From an uncultured Lachnospiraceae bacterium (GTDB lineage Bacteria; Bacillota; Clostridia; Lachnospirales; Lachnospiraceae), in contig CANQMR010000001.1 of assembly GCA_947625015.1 (NCBI GenBank), positions 35,624 to 99,623 of the forward strand: 64,000 nucleotides of DNA, written 5' to 3'. Below, piece after piece: positions 8,481-16,581 of the stretch. The translations under genes and the position numbers were made by a program. The notes below the pieces were generated by a model. It worked only from the letters and a program-made list of their open reading frames with translations. It did not search any database and was not told the DNA's origin. Position 1 is the stretch's first letter. The number at the start of each line of letters is the position of its first letter.

Positions 8481-9491
8481 ATGATTAAGAAAAATAAAAG
8501 TTATTTGCATGTAATTTGTTATGCAATTTTTATTATATATCTTCTGTTTTTGATGAAAATTGAATTATTCAAATACACTGGTTTGGTTGATGTCGCGAAG
8601 GGAATCGCCACAAGAAATCTAAATGGATTTAGATCGATAAATTTAATACCACTAGCATCTATTATTGAATTTGCTAAAATTATTTTGGAGGGCAATTTTA
8701 TCAGGGGATTTAATAACATTATTGGTAATATATTTGTTTTTGCTCCTTTGGGATATTTTTTGCCATTGCTATTCAACAAATGCAAAAGAATAAACACGTT
8801 AATTCTAGTTGGCTTTATCATCAGTTTCTTGTTTGAAACTTGTCAATATCTGCTTTATCTTGGAAGTGCCGATATTGATGATATTATATTAAATTTAATT
8901 GGAACAGTTATTGGCTTCGCTTTTTATCAGATTATCATAAGACTTGTAAAAGAAAAAGAAACTATAAAATATACAGTAACCATTATTTTTTCAATAATAG
9001 GTTTTGTTGTTGCAGGCTATTTAGCCATAGACTATTTTGGTATTATGTTTGGCATTCAAAATAAGCATGATTTACCTAATGATACCCTTGTGAGTGTTGA
9101 CGAAAGTCAGATACAGGTTAATCCCAATGATGAATTTGATGATGCAAGTCAAATAAAGATTGATCCTAATGATAGATTTGATATTGAAGGAGTTATCACT
9201 TCTATTGATAATGAAAGTGTCACGATAAATATGGCAATGGTAACGGAATTTGAAGATGGTAAAAGTGTAGCAGTTACGGATCAAGTAGAACCGAATCTAA
9301 TAACAATCAATCTTCTTTCTGATACAAAATATTCAATGAAGGACATATATGATATGAACGGTAATAAGGTTAAAACAAGTTCTGCGACAAAAGATGATTT
9401 GCAAATGGATAAGCACATAATTATCAAAGGATATAAAAAGAATAACGAATCTTTTGCAACACAAATAATTATAAATAATTTCAAATTTTAA
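8481..9491 (+). CDS. VanZ-like membrane protein with an extracytoplasmic C-terminal domain
   Basis: A 336-residue protein with about five membrane helices in the first ~195 residues. The first part (FRSINLIPLASI, NIIGNIFVFAPLGYFLPLLF, FETCQYLLYLGSADIDDIILNLIGT) is the VanZ-like domain. The last ~140 residues are a soluble domain I do not recognise, beginning with a short internal duplication (ESQIQVNPNDEFD / ASQIKIDPNDRFD). VanZ itself gives low-level teicoplanin resistance; most VanZ-like proteins have no assigned role, and none should be inferred here. The gene is visibly AT-richer than its neighbours and stands alone, which suggests transfer. Confidence 0.75.
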   Translation: MIKKNKSYLHVICYAIFIIYLLFLMKIELFKYTGLVDVAKGIATRNLNGFRSINLIPLASIIEFAKIILEGNFIRGFNNIIGNIFVFAPLGYFLPLLFNKCKRINTLILVGFIISFLFETCQYLLYLGSADIDDIILNLIGTVIGFAFYQIIIRLVKEKETIKYTVTIIFSIIGFVVAGYLAIDYFGIMFGIQNKHDLPNDTLVSVDESQIQVNPNDEFDDASQIKIDPNDRFDIEGVITSIDNESVTINMAMVTEFEDGKSVAVTDQVEPNLITINLLSDTKYSMKDIYDMNGNKVKTSSATKDDLQMDKHIIIKGYKKNNESFATQIIINNFKF

Positions 9492-9619
9492 GAGAAATGA
9501 GCAAATATAGCAATCTGATATCCTTCAATCAGATGTTCTATAGAGTCAAACAATGGCAGTTAGAATTTACCAAACAGATTACAAAGAATAGAACCATCAT
9601 AATATCAATTATATAATGA

Positions 9620-9651
9620 ACGGCACTTATGTTTTGAGTGCCGTTTTTTTT
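9620..9651 (+). terminator. Intrinsic terminator downstream of the VanZ-like gene
   Basis: A stem ACGGCACTTA / TGAGTGCCGT is followed directly by a run of eight or nine T. This is a textbook Rho-independent terminator 130 nt after the VanZ-like stop. Confidence 0.85.
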
Positions 9652-9656
9652 GATGA

Positions 9657-9796
9657 TCTGGTGGATAAAAAAAGAAGCTTAAAAATTATTTGTTTTAATC
9701 ATTTGCTGCAAGATGTATGTTATTATATATAGAAGCCTAAGTAATTATTTAACTTCTTGCACAGAAGCCAACCGCTTGTCGCAGCGCTTCTTTATG
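9657..9796. repeat. Degenerate copy of the small inverted-repeat element
   Basis: The segment 9657-9678 nearly matches 10043-10066, the left end of the inverted repeat at 10042-10143. A GCGCTTCTTTATG segment at 9784-9796 resembles that element's right half. The region looks like a decayed second copy. It holds no gene. Confidence 0.4.
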
Positions 9797-9868
9797 TCTA
9801 TAATATAAGCAGGAATTGGTCAAATGTCAACTCCAACTTCATTGAATGTCGAAAGTTTGTATTGATGC

Positions 9869-9897
9869 TTGTACCTGTCCTATGTACGTGTTACAAT
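9869..9897 (+). promoter_or_regulatory. Promoter of the truncated small ORF
   Basis: TTGTAC (9869-9874), a 17-nt spacer and TACAAT (9892-9897) preceded by TG at -15. The ATG at 9926 lies 29 nt downstream. Confidence 0.55.
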
Positions 9898-9925
9898 ATT
9901 TTCAATACTACCGGGAGAAAATGTT

Positions 9926-10072
9926 ATGGGAACACTGGAAATTTTATTGGATGAAAACGGTAATAAGATTGTTGTTTTGCCTGATATAATCTTTTCCAAC
10001 AAACAGAATATTGACTGGAATGAGGTGGGGAATTATAGGTTGTCTGGTGGATATAAAAAAAGAAGCGAGTAA
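9926..10072 (+). pseudogene. Short ORF, probably the 5' remnant of a larger gene
   Basis: A 48-residue ORF starts at ATG 9926 with GGGAGA 7 nt upstream and a promoter at 9869-9897. Its first ~38 residues (MGTLEILLDENGNKIVVLPD, then IDWNEV) look like the start of a small conserved protein. The last ~10 codons run into the inverted repeat that begins at 10042 and then stop. I infer that the original gene was cut by this element. I cannot name the family. It could still be translated as a short peptide. Confidence 0.4.
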
Positions 10073-10143
10073 CCCACTCAGGACTAACGGGTAGTCAAGT
10101 GGTACAAAACCGCTTCTCTTTGATTAAAAGAATATCACCAGAC
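10042..10143. repeat. Small MITE-like inverted repeat
   Basis: Terminal inverted repeats GTCTGGTGGATAT (10042-10054) and ATATCACCAGAC (10132-10143), one mismatch by gap, enclose a second pair AGAAGCG (10061-10067) / CGCTTCT (10111-10117). A central nested hairpin holds GACTAACGGGTAGTC inside ACCACT/AGTGGT-like arms. No transposase is encoded. The element interrupts the ORF that starts at 9926. The rest of 9492-10236 holds no further gene that I can support. Confidence 0.6.
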
Positions 10144-10236
10144 GGAAAGAATGTCAATCTTTTTTATAGTTTTTGAAAAAAAGCAAATTGTAGTGTAATA
10201 TAGATGATATAAAACATAGGGGAACCGGGATAAGAA

Positions 10237-11460
10237 ATGTCTGAAATAATTGTGGCAGGCGGAGGCGCCGCCGGTATGATAGCGGCCATATTTGCCGCCA
10301 GGAACGGAAAACAGGTAACGATAATTGAACAAAATGAAAAGCTGGGGAAAAAGCTGTTTATTACGGGCAAGGGAAGGTGTAATTTTACCAATGCCTGTGA
10401 TGTGGAAGAGCTTTTTTCAAGCGTTGTTTCCAACCCCAAATTTCTATACAGCGCCTTCTATTCCTTTTCCAATCAGATGGTCATGGATTTTTTTGAGGAG
10501 CTGGGACTTTCCTGGAAGGTTGAGCGGGGAAACCGGGTGTTTCCGGTATCTGACCATTCCTCGGATGTGATCAAAGCGTTAGAGCGGGAACTGCGCAGAT
10601 TAAAGGTTATAATACGCCTGAATACAAAGGTAAAAAGCCTGTTCCTTGAAAATAACATATGTAAGGGCGTTATCCTGCCGGATAACAGTAAGCTGTTGGC
10701 AGACAGTGTGATTGTCGCCACAGGCGGCATTTCTTATCCGAGAACCGGCGCCTGCGGGGACGGCTATGTCTTTGCTAAGGAGGCGGGGCATAACATTATC
10801 AAGCCCCAACCTTCATTGGTGCCCTTTGAATTGGCGGATTCTTCCTGTCAGGAGTTAATGGGAGTCGCCCTTAAAAATGTATCCGTTTCCATATATGCAG
10901 ATGGAAAGAAAATTTATTCGGATTTTGGGGAAATGCTCTTTACCCATTTTGGCGTCAGCGGTCCGATAATATTAAAGGGCAGCGCCTATATCCACAGGTA
11001 TCTGGATAAAAACCTTATGCTTTATCTGGATTTAAAACCGGCTTTGACGGAAAAACAGTTGGACGACCGGGTGCTCCGAGACTTTAAACTTTTCCAGAAC
11101 AGGCAGTTAAATAACAGTCTCGATAAGCTCCTGTTAAAGGCGCTGGTTCCGGTTGTTCTTGGGCATGCAGACCTTGACGGGGAGAAAAAAATCAATGAAC
11201 TGACAAAAGAGGAACGGCATAGGCTGGTTGCTACAGTAAAGCGCCTTCCCTTTCAGATTACGGGGCTTCGGGGTTTTGACGAGGCAATTATCACCAAGGG
11301 CGGCATTTCCGTAAAGGAGGTTGACCCCTCCACCATGGAGTCCAAACTTACCGGCGGCCTGTATTTTGCCGGTGAAGTCTTAGATTTGGATGCCTTAACC
11401 GGGGGTTTTAATTTGCAGATTGCATGGTCAACAGGATATCTGGCGGGAATTTCCTGCTGA
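10237..11460 (+). CDS. HI0933/YhiN-like NAD(P)/FAD-dependent oxidoreductase
   Basis: A 407-residue flavoprotein of the HI0933/BaiN family. The N-terminal dinucleotide-binding motif is GGGAAGMIAAIFAARNG, followed by KLGKKLFITGKGRCNFTN, the family hallmark. The C-terminal FAD motif GLYFAGEVLDLDALTGGFN is also present. Members are often annotated as aminoacetone oxidase or BaiN bile-acid reductases, but the real substrate of most is unknown, and I do not assign one. It precedes cmk by 34 nt, an order seen in other Clostridia, and may be co-transcribed with it. Confidence 0.88.
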   Translation: MSEIIVAGGGAAGMIAAIFAARNGKQVTIIEQNEKLGKKLFITGKGRCNFTNACDVEELFSSVVSNPKFLYSAFYSFSNQMVMDFFEELGLSWKVERGNRVFPVSDHSSDVIKALERELRRLKVIIRLNTKVKSLFLENNICKGVILPDNSKLLADSVIVATGGISYPRTGACGDGYVFAKEAGHNIIKPQPSLVPFELADSSCQELMGVALKNVSVSIYADGKKIYSDFGEMLFTHFGVSGPIILKGSAYIHRYLDKNLMLYLDLKPALTEKQLDDRVLRDFKLFQNRQLNNSLDKLLLKALVPVVLGHADLDGEKKINELTKEERHRLVATVKRLPFQITGLRGFDEAIITKGGISVKEVDPSTMESKLTGGLYFAGEVLDLDALTGGFNLQIAWSTGYLAGISC

Positions 11461-11494
11461 GCACATCCATTGCATGATAGAAAGGAGAACCAAT

Positions 11495-12157
11495 ATGGCA
11501 AGTATTGCGATTGACGGTCCGGCGGGAGCCGGAAAAAGTACCATTGCAAAAGCAGTGGCAAAGAAGTTAGATTATATTTATGTGGACACCGGCGCGATGT
11601 ACCGGGCGATTGCCCATTATCTGGTGACGAATCATATTGATATCGAGGATGAACAGGCTTTAGCGGAGGCCTGTAATCAGGTTACTGTAGAAATACAGTA
11701 TGAGGAGGGACAGCAGCAGGTATATCTGAACGGGGAAAATGTAACCCCGTATCTGCGTACCGAGGAGACCGGCAACATGGCTTCTAAATCCTCTGCCAAA
11801 GCGCCGGTGCGGGCGGCCCTTCTTGATTTGCAGCGGAACATGGCAAAGCAGTACAATGTGGTGATGGATGGCAGGGATATCGGAACCAATGTACTGCCGG
11901 AGGCAGAGGTCAAGATTTATCTTACCGCGTCTTCTAAGGAGCGGGCGAACCGCCGCTATAAGGAGCTTATGGAAAAGGGCGAACAGCCGGATTTTGACAA
12001 AATCGAGGCGGATATCATCGAGCGGGACAAGCGGGATATGAGCCGGGCGATTGCCCCCTTAAAGCAGGCGGAGGATGCCGTTTTAATTGACAGCTCTGAC
12101 ATGAGTATTGCCGAGGTGGTGGATAAGATTTTATCCGTTGCACAGACAGTACTTTAA
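11495..12157 (+). CDS. cmk: Cytidylate kinase
   Basis: A 220-residue (d)CMP kinase that makes (d)CDP from (d)CMP with ATP. The P-loop GPAGAGKST starts near residue 7, followed by the CMP-binding DTGAMYRA and the DGRDIGTNVLP motif, then the lid ASSKERANRRYKEL. I chose ATG 11495 with AAAGGAG upstream; the frame is open further upstream but that part overlaps the flavoprotein gene. It lies 78 nt upstream of ispH-rpsA, the usual order in Clostridia, linking nucleotide supply with translation. Confidence 0.96.
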   Translation: MASIAIDGPAGAGKSTIAKAVAKKLDYIYVDTGAMYRAIAHYLVTNHIDIEDEQALAEACNQVTVEIQYEEGQQQVYLNGENVTPYLRTEETGNMASKSSAKAPVRAALLDLQRNMAKQYNVVMDGRDIGTNVLPEAEVKIYLTASSKERANRRYKELMEKGEQPDFDKIEADIIERDKRDMSRAIAPLKQAEDAVLIDSSDMSIAEVVDKILSVAQTVL

Positions 12158-12235
12158 GAATAGGCAATGTGCCGGGAAAATATAATTTCCGGTACATAAA
12201 AACGGAAGAAGAGTTGATGAATGAGGTAATGTATT

Positions 12236-14302
12236 ATGGAAGTATTGTTGGCAAAAACAGCAGGCTTTTGTTTTGGCGTAAAAAGAGCTGTAGATACGGT
12301 ATATGAACAGGTGGGAAAAGGAAATGTCTATACATACGGTCCAATTATCCACAACGAGGAAGTGGTCCGGGATTTAGAGGAAAAGGGCGTCCGGATTGTA
12401 GAGGGTGAGGAAGCCCTCCGGCAGATTACCGCAGGGACTGTGGTAATCCGTTCTCATGGCGTGGAGCGTAAGATATACGATATGATTAAGGAGCAGTCCT
12501 TAGAATTGGTGGACGCCACCTGTCCTTTTGTTAAGAAAATCCATAAAATTGTCGATAAAGATAGTAGTGAGGGGAAACAGATGATTATCGTGGGTAACCG
12601 GCAGCATCCGGAAGTTATGGGAATTGTTGGCTGGTGCAATACGGAGCCCATTGTGTTAGAATCAGAGGAGGAAGCAGAGAATTTATCCATTTCAGGCGAT
12701 AAGGAGCTGAGTCTGGTTTCCCAGACCACATTTAATCATAAGAAATTCAATTCAATAGTTGAAATCTTTCAAAAAAAAGGTTATAATATAACCGTTTATA
12801 ACACCATATGCAATGCGACAGAGGAGAGGCAGAAGGAAGCCGCTTCCATTGCAAGGCAGGTAGATGCAATGATTGTAATTGGTGGGAGAAACAGTTCTAA
12901 TACACAAAAGCTATATGACATTAGCAAAAAAGAATGTGCAAATACTTACTATATACAGACACTCGTTGATTTGGATTTAGCTGCTTTTGAATCCGTTGGT
13001 AGGGTAGGTATTACTGCAGGGGCATCTACCCCTAATCAAATTATTAAGGAGGTTCATGGTAGCATGGCGGAAGATTTTGGAACAATGTTTGAAGCTAGTC
13101 TGGCAGAGGAGAGCAGGATTAGCGTAGGGAAAATTGTAAAGGGAACAGTCCTTGATGTGAAGGATAACGAGATTATTCTGAACATCAATTATAAGGCGGA
13201 TGGTATCATCACGAAGAATGAGTACTCCAACGACATGAATATTTCCCTGAAGGATAAGGTACAGGTTGGAGAGACCATTGAGGCCAAGGTAATTAAGACG
13301 AATGACGGCGACGGTCAGGTGCTTTTATCTGTGAAGCGCGTTGCGGCAGAGAAAGCCAATGAGAAGTTAGAGGAAGCCTATAACAATGATGAGATATTAA
13401 AGGGTGTTGTCACCCAGGTATTAGACGGCGGTTTGAGCGTTACTGTGGAAGAGGCAAGGGTATTTATTCCCGCAAGCTTAGTATCCGATACCTATGAGAA
13501 GGATTTGACCAAATATAAGGGACAGGAGATTGAGTTTAAGATTACCGAGTTCAACCCACGCAAACGGAGAATCATCGGTAACCGCAAGATGCTGATTGAG
13601 GCTGAGAAGAAGGCGGCCAAGGAAGCATTATTTGCAAGGATTCATGTTGGCGATGTAGTAGAGGGCAAGGTAAAGAATGTAACGGACTTCGGTGCATTTA
13701 TAGATTTAGGAGGAGCAGACGGACTTCTTCATATTTCTGAAATGTCATGGGGAAGGGTAGATAATCCCAAGAAGATTTTCTCTGTGGGACAGGAAGTTAA
13801 GGCGTTAATTAAGGACATTCAGGGTGAAAAGATTGCCTTAAGCCTTAAGTTTGAAGATACGAATCCATGGCTTACAGCAGATGAGAAATATGCCATTGGC
13901 AATGTCGTGAAAGGCAGGGTTGCCAGAATGACAGATTTCGGCGCTTTTGTCGAGTTAGAGCCGGGCGTGGATGCATTGCTCCATGTATCACAGATTGCCA
14001 GAGAGCATATTGATAAACCGTCGAGTGTATTATCCATTGGACAGGAGATTGAGGCTAAGGTGGTTGACTGCCGGTTAGAGGAGAAGAAGATCAGCTTAAG
14101 CATGAAGGTATTGCTTCCTGAGGAACCTGAGGCGGTAGAGGATGTGCAGGAGGAGCCGGCGGAAGCGTCTGTTGCGGAGACAGCAGAAGAACCGGTTGAA
14201 GCGGTAACAGAGGAACCGGAGACAGTAGAAGAACCGGTTGAAGAGGCGACAGAGAAACCGGAGACAGCAGAAGAACCGGCTGAGGAGACGACAGAAGAAT
14301 AA
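12236..14302 (+). CDS. ispH: Fused IspH (HMBPP reductase) and ribosomal protein S1
   Basis: A 688-residue bifunctional protein. Residues 1-~282 are IspH, the last enzyme of the methylerythritol phosphate isoprenoid pathway; its three [4Fe-4S] cysteines are C12 (FCFG), C96 (DATCPFVKK) and C192 (TICNATEER). Residues ~295-625 hold four S1 RNA-binding domains; the third and fourth contain VTDFGAFIDLGGADGLLHIS and MTDFGAFVELEPGVDALLH. The last ~60 residues are a Glu/Pro/Ala/Thr repeat tail with no known function. This fusion is known in Clostridia. The S1 part should help mRNA binding on the 30S subunit. No frameshift or internal start is evident, so both parts are made as one chain. Confidence 0.95.
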   Translation: MEVLLAKTAGFCFGVKRAVDTVYEQVGKGNVYTYGPIIHNEEVVRDLEEKGVRIVEGEEALRQITAGTVVIRSHGVERKIYDMIKEQSLELVDATCPFVKKIHKIVDKDSSEGKQMIIVGNRQHPEVMGIVGWCNTEPIVLESEEEAENLSISGDKELSLVSQTTFNHKKFNSIVEIFQKKGYNITVYNTICNATEERQKEAASIARQVDAMIVIGGRNSSNTQKLYDISKKECANTYYIQTLVDLDLAAFESVGRVGITAGASTPNQIIKEVHGSMAEDFGTMFEASLAEESRISVGKIVKGTVLDVKDNEIILNINYKADGIITKNEYSNDMNISLKDKVQVGETIEAKVIKTNDGDGQVLLSVKRVAAEKANEKLEEAYNNDEILKGVVTQVLDGGLSVTVEEARVFIPASLVSDTYEKDLTKYKGQEIEFKITEFNPRKRRIIGNRKMLIEAEKKAAKEALFARIHVGDVVEGKVKNVTDFGAFIDLGGADGLLHISEMSWGRVDNPKKIFSVGQEVKALIKDIQGEKIALSLKFEDTNPWLTADEKYAIGNVVKGRVARMTDFGAFVELEPGVDALLHVSQIAREHIDKPSSVLSIGQEIEAKVVDCRLEEKKISLSMKVLLPEEPEAVEDVQEEPAEASVAETAEEPVEAVTEEPETVEEPVEEATEKPETAEEPAEETTEE

Positions 14303-14312
14303 GATTCTTAGT

Positions 14313-14345
14313 ACCCCGCTTTAGATCAGCTAGAGCGGGGTTTTT
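14313..14345 (+). terminator. Intrinsic terminator after ispH-rpsA
   Basis: The stem ACCCCGCTTTA / TAGAGCGGGGT with a short GATCAGC loop is followed by TTTTT. It ends the cmk/ispH-rpsA transcript just before cheR. Confidence 0.88.
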
Positions 14346-14374
14346 ATGAGATTATGCGTAGAAGGGGTGACAGC

Positions 14375-15160
14375 GTGGAATACGATTACGAAAATTTCAA
14401 AAAAGATATATATGGACTGACGAATATTAATTTGTCTTTATATAAAGAGCGGCAGATGAAACGGCGGATTGAGTCCTTAATGAAGCGGAAAGGATACCAG
14501 AATTTTCAGGATTATTATCATGCCATGAAACAAAATCAGGAGCTGCTTCGTGGTTTTGTCAGCTATTTGACTATTAACGTTTCGGAATTTTACCGCAATC
14601 CCAGACAGTGGGAGGTTTTTGAAAATACCATGATTCCCCTTTTGAAAAAGCAGTTTGGCAGTTCGATCAGCATATGGAGCGCTGCCTGCTCCACAGGGGA
14701 TGAGCCGTACACGATTGCCATGCTTTTAGCAAAGCATTATCCCATGAACCAGATTAAGATTTTGGCTACGGATATTGATGATGATGTGCTGCATTTTGCA
14801 AAGGAAGGCTTCTACTTAAACCGGAGTTTAGAGGGGCTTCCCAAAGAGCTTTTAGATAAGCATTTTATCAAGAAGGATAATGGCTATCAGATTAAGGACG
14901 ATATCAAAGCATGCGTGGAATTTAAGAAACACAACCTGTTAGAGGATTTGTACCCTATGGGTATGCATATGATTGTCTGCCGCAATGTGGTAATCTATTT
15001 TACGGATGAGGCCAAAGAAGGGGTATATCGGAATTTTTACAAAAGCCTGCAACCCAGAGGGTTTTTGTTCATTGGAAGCACAGAGCAGATTATTCATGCC
15101 AGAGAATTGGGTTTTGAATCCGCAGATTCCTTTTTTTATCAGAAGACGTCCCGGTGTTGA
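14375..15160 (+). CDS. cheR: CheR-type protein-glutamate methyltransferase
   Basis: A 261-residue S-adenosylmethionine-dependent methyltransferase that modifies glutamates of chemoreceptors. The N-terminal CheR helical domain (residues ~5-65) is followed by the catalytic domain with IWSAACSTGDEPYTIAM, ILATDIDDDVL, and IVCRNVVIYF. I chose GTG 14375 because GGGG lies 7 nt upstream; the ATG at 14354 sits against the preceding terminator and lacks a site. No receptor or other chemotaxis gene is nearby, so it is an orphan copy. It converges with the - strand gene downstream. Confidence 0.9.
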   Translation: MEYDYENFKKDIYGLTNINLSLYKERQMKRRIESLMKRKGYQNFQDYYHAMKQNQELLRGFVSYLTINVSEFYRNPRQWEVFENTMIPLLKKQFGSSISIWSAACSTGDEPYTIAMLLAKHYPMNQIKILATDIDDDVLHFAKEGFYLNRSLEGLPKELLDKHFIKKDNGYQIKDDIKACVEFKKHNLLEDLYPMGMHMIVCRNVVIYFTDEAKEGVYRNFYKSLQPRGFLFIGSTEQIIHARELGFESADSFFYQKTSRC

Positions 15161-15244
15161 AAGTATGGAAGCCAATATGCAAAAAATGATTCCTGTGTCG
15201 AAGTTGCTGTAAAGTTTTGGTGCTGGCGGATTTGTCGGCAGAGG

Positions 15245-16333
15245 TTACAGAAGCCATCGGAGGGTGGCTCGGATGTATTCCACCTGTAATTCATAGGTTC
15301 CCGCTGTCAGACGGTCAAGCGTCATGTAGCCGGTTTTGTCTTTTGGCGACATTTGAAAAAGTTCCGGATAGCCGGAGATGGGACAGGGAAGGAAAGCATC
15401 TGTTTTTTTCACATAACAGGTGCTTTTTGTTGCCTTTTCCCGGTTTTCCGGCTCCACATAGGTGGCCACGCTTTTATGGATGGCCATATCTTCCATTGGG
15501 AGATAATAATAGTTTCGGTAATCAGGGTAAAAATGCCGGAGGGTGCCGTTCGTTATGGGTATCTGCAAAAGGCCTTCTTTCTGGAAGGCGTTTAAGTATA
15601 CTCCCTCTTTTGTTGTAATCAGCCGTCTGGGAAGGGCGGCGTAATCTGCCATGCGGAAATGAAGAGTAAGAAATCCATTTTCTTCTTTGCACAATATGTC
15701 CTCTGGCCGGGCCTGCTCCATAAACGCCTTGTAATGAAGAATCTGGCTAATCTGCGGCATACCAAGCAAATCATCATGGTTGTGCAGCAAAAGCAGATGT
15801 TTTCGTATATCATCCGGCTTTGCCACATACCGCTGATAAATGTTAATGAGTTCGCCGCCGTTATAGGCGTCCTGCCGCTTTATGCCAAGAAACTGCTCAA
15901 GAGTAACCTGCTTCATATTGTCCAAACTGAATAATTTTTTGTAAGGACGGATTTCTTTCAGAATATCTATCTGGGCAAGCCCTGCATCTAAGGTAAAGGG
16001 AATATCCAGCATATCCGCTTTCTGCCGGAGATAGGGAAGGTCGAAGCCGGAACCGTTAAAATGTACCAGATGCGTAAAATGGCTGCCAAATTCCTGAAAG
16101 GCATGAATCAAATCCCGTTCGCCGTATCCGTCTTCGTTAAACCACTGGCGTATACAAGGTTTCCCGTCTTCGTACCAGAGTACTCCGATTAGGTAAAGCG
16201 TGGTATTTTTAGCAGCAAAGCCTGTAGTTTCAATGTCAAAGAATAAAAGCCGGGCGTCTTTGTAGTAATGCCGGTAATAGTCCGGCAGGGCATATTCCTT
16301 TGCAAATTCCTCATCGTAATTTACTGTCTTCAT
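15245..16333 (-). CDS. YprB-like ribonuclease H-fold exonuclease domain protein
   Basis: A 362-residue protein. The DEDD exonuclease core is visible: DIETTG near residue 33, HFNGSGFDLPYL near 113, and HNHDDLLGM near 205. This fits the YprB_RNaseH-like family; B. subtilis YprB is the reference but its substrate is not established. The C-terminal ~130 residues carry no domain I recognise. It is one of only two - strand genes in the window. AAAGGA precedes the ATG on the minus strand. The 84-nt gap to cheR shows no clear bidirectional terminator. Confidence 0.82.
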   Translation of the reverse strand: MKTVNYDEEFAKEYALPDYYRHYYKDARLLFFDIETTGFAAKNTTLYLIGVLWYEDGKPCIRQWFNEDGYGERDLIHAFQEFGSHFTHLVHFNGSGFDLPYLRQKADMLDIPFTLDAGLAQIDILKEIRPYKKLFSLDNMKQVTLEQFLGIKRQDAYNGGELINIYQRYVAKPDDIRKHLLLLHNHDDLLGMPQISQILHYKAFMEQARPEDILCKEENGFLTLHFRMADYAALPRRLITTKEGVYLNAFQKEGLLQIPITNGTLRHFYPDYRNYYYLPMEDMAIHKSVATYVEPENREKATKSTCYVKKTDAFLPCPISGYPELFQMSPKDKTGYMTLDRLTAGTYELQVEYIRATLRWLL

Positions 16334-16389
16334 GCGGATATCCTTTCTTTTTGATATACGGCCTTCTGCTAAATTTATAGCTTATATTA

Positions 16390-16415
16390 TAGCATAATGT
16401 GGAAGAATGTGCTAT
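16390..16415. repeat. Direct repeat flanking the kinase/binding-protein module, left copy
   Basis: The 17-mer GTGGAAGAATGTGCTAT at 16399-16415 recurs exactly at 20265-20281. Extending left to 26 nt (16390-16415 against 20256-20281) gives only two mismatches. In the right copy it forms the ruvA promoter; here the -10 has become TATGAG. Confidence 0.8.
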
Positions 16416-16482
16416 GAGAATAGCCACGGACAGTGAGTTTCTCCAGGCAAAGTAACTTTAGGAGAAGGAGGGTTACAGGCTG

Positions 16483-16511
16483 TTGACAAATAAAGTATTA
16501 TATGTTCTAAT
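16483..16511 (+). promoter_or_regulatory. Promoter of the hybrid histidine kinase gene
   Basis: TTGACA (16483-16488), a 17-nt spacer and TCTAAT (16506-16511). It is 70 nt upstream of the kinase start. Confidence 0.65.
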
Positions 16512-16581
16512 AGAAGCAGTTACCAATATGATCTGAAAACATACGCATATGTGCAGTATATTATTAGAAAGTTGTGAATTT

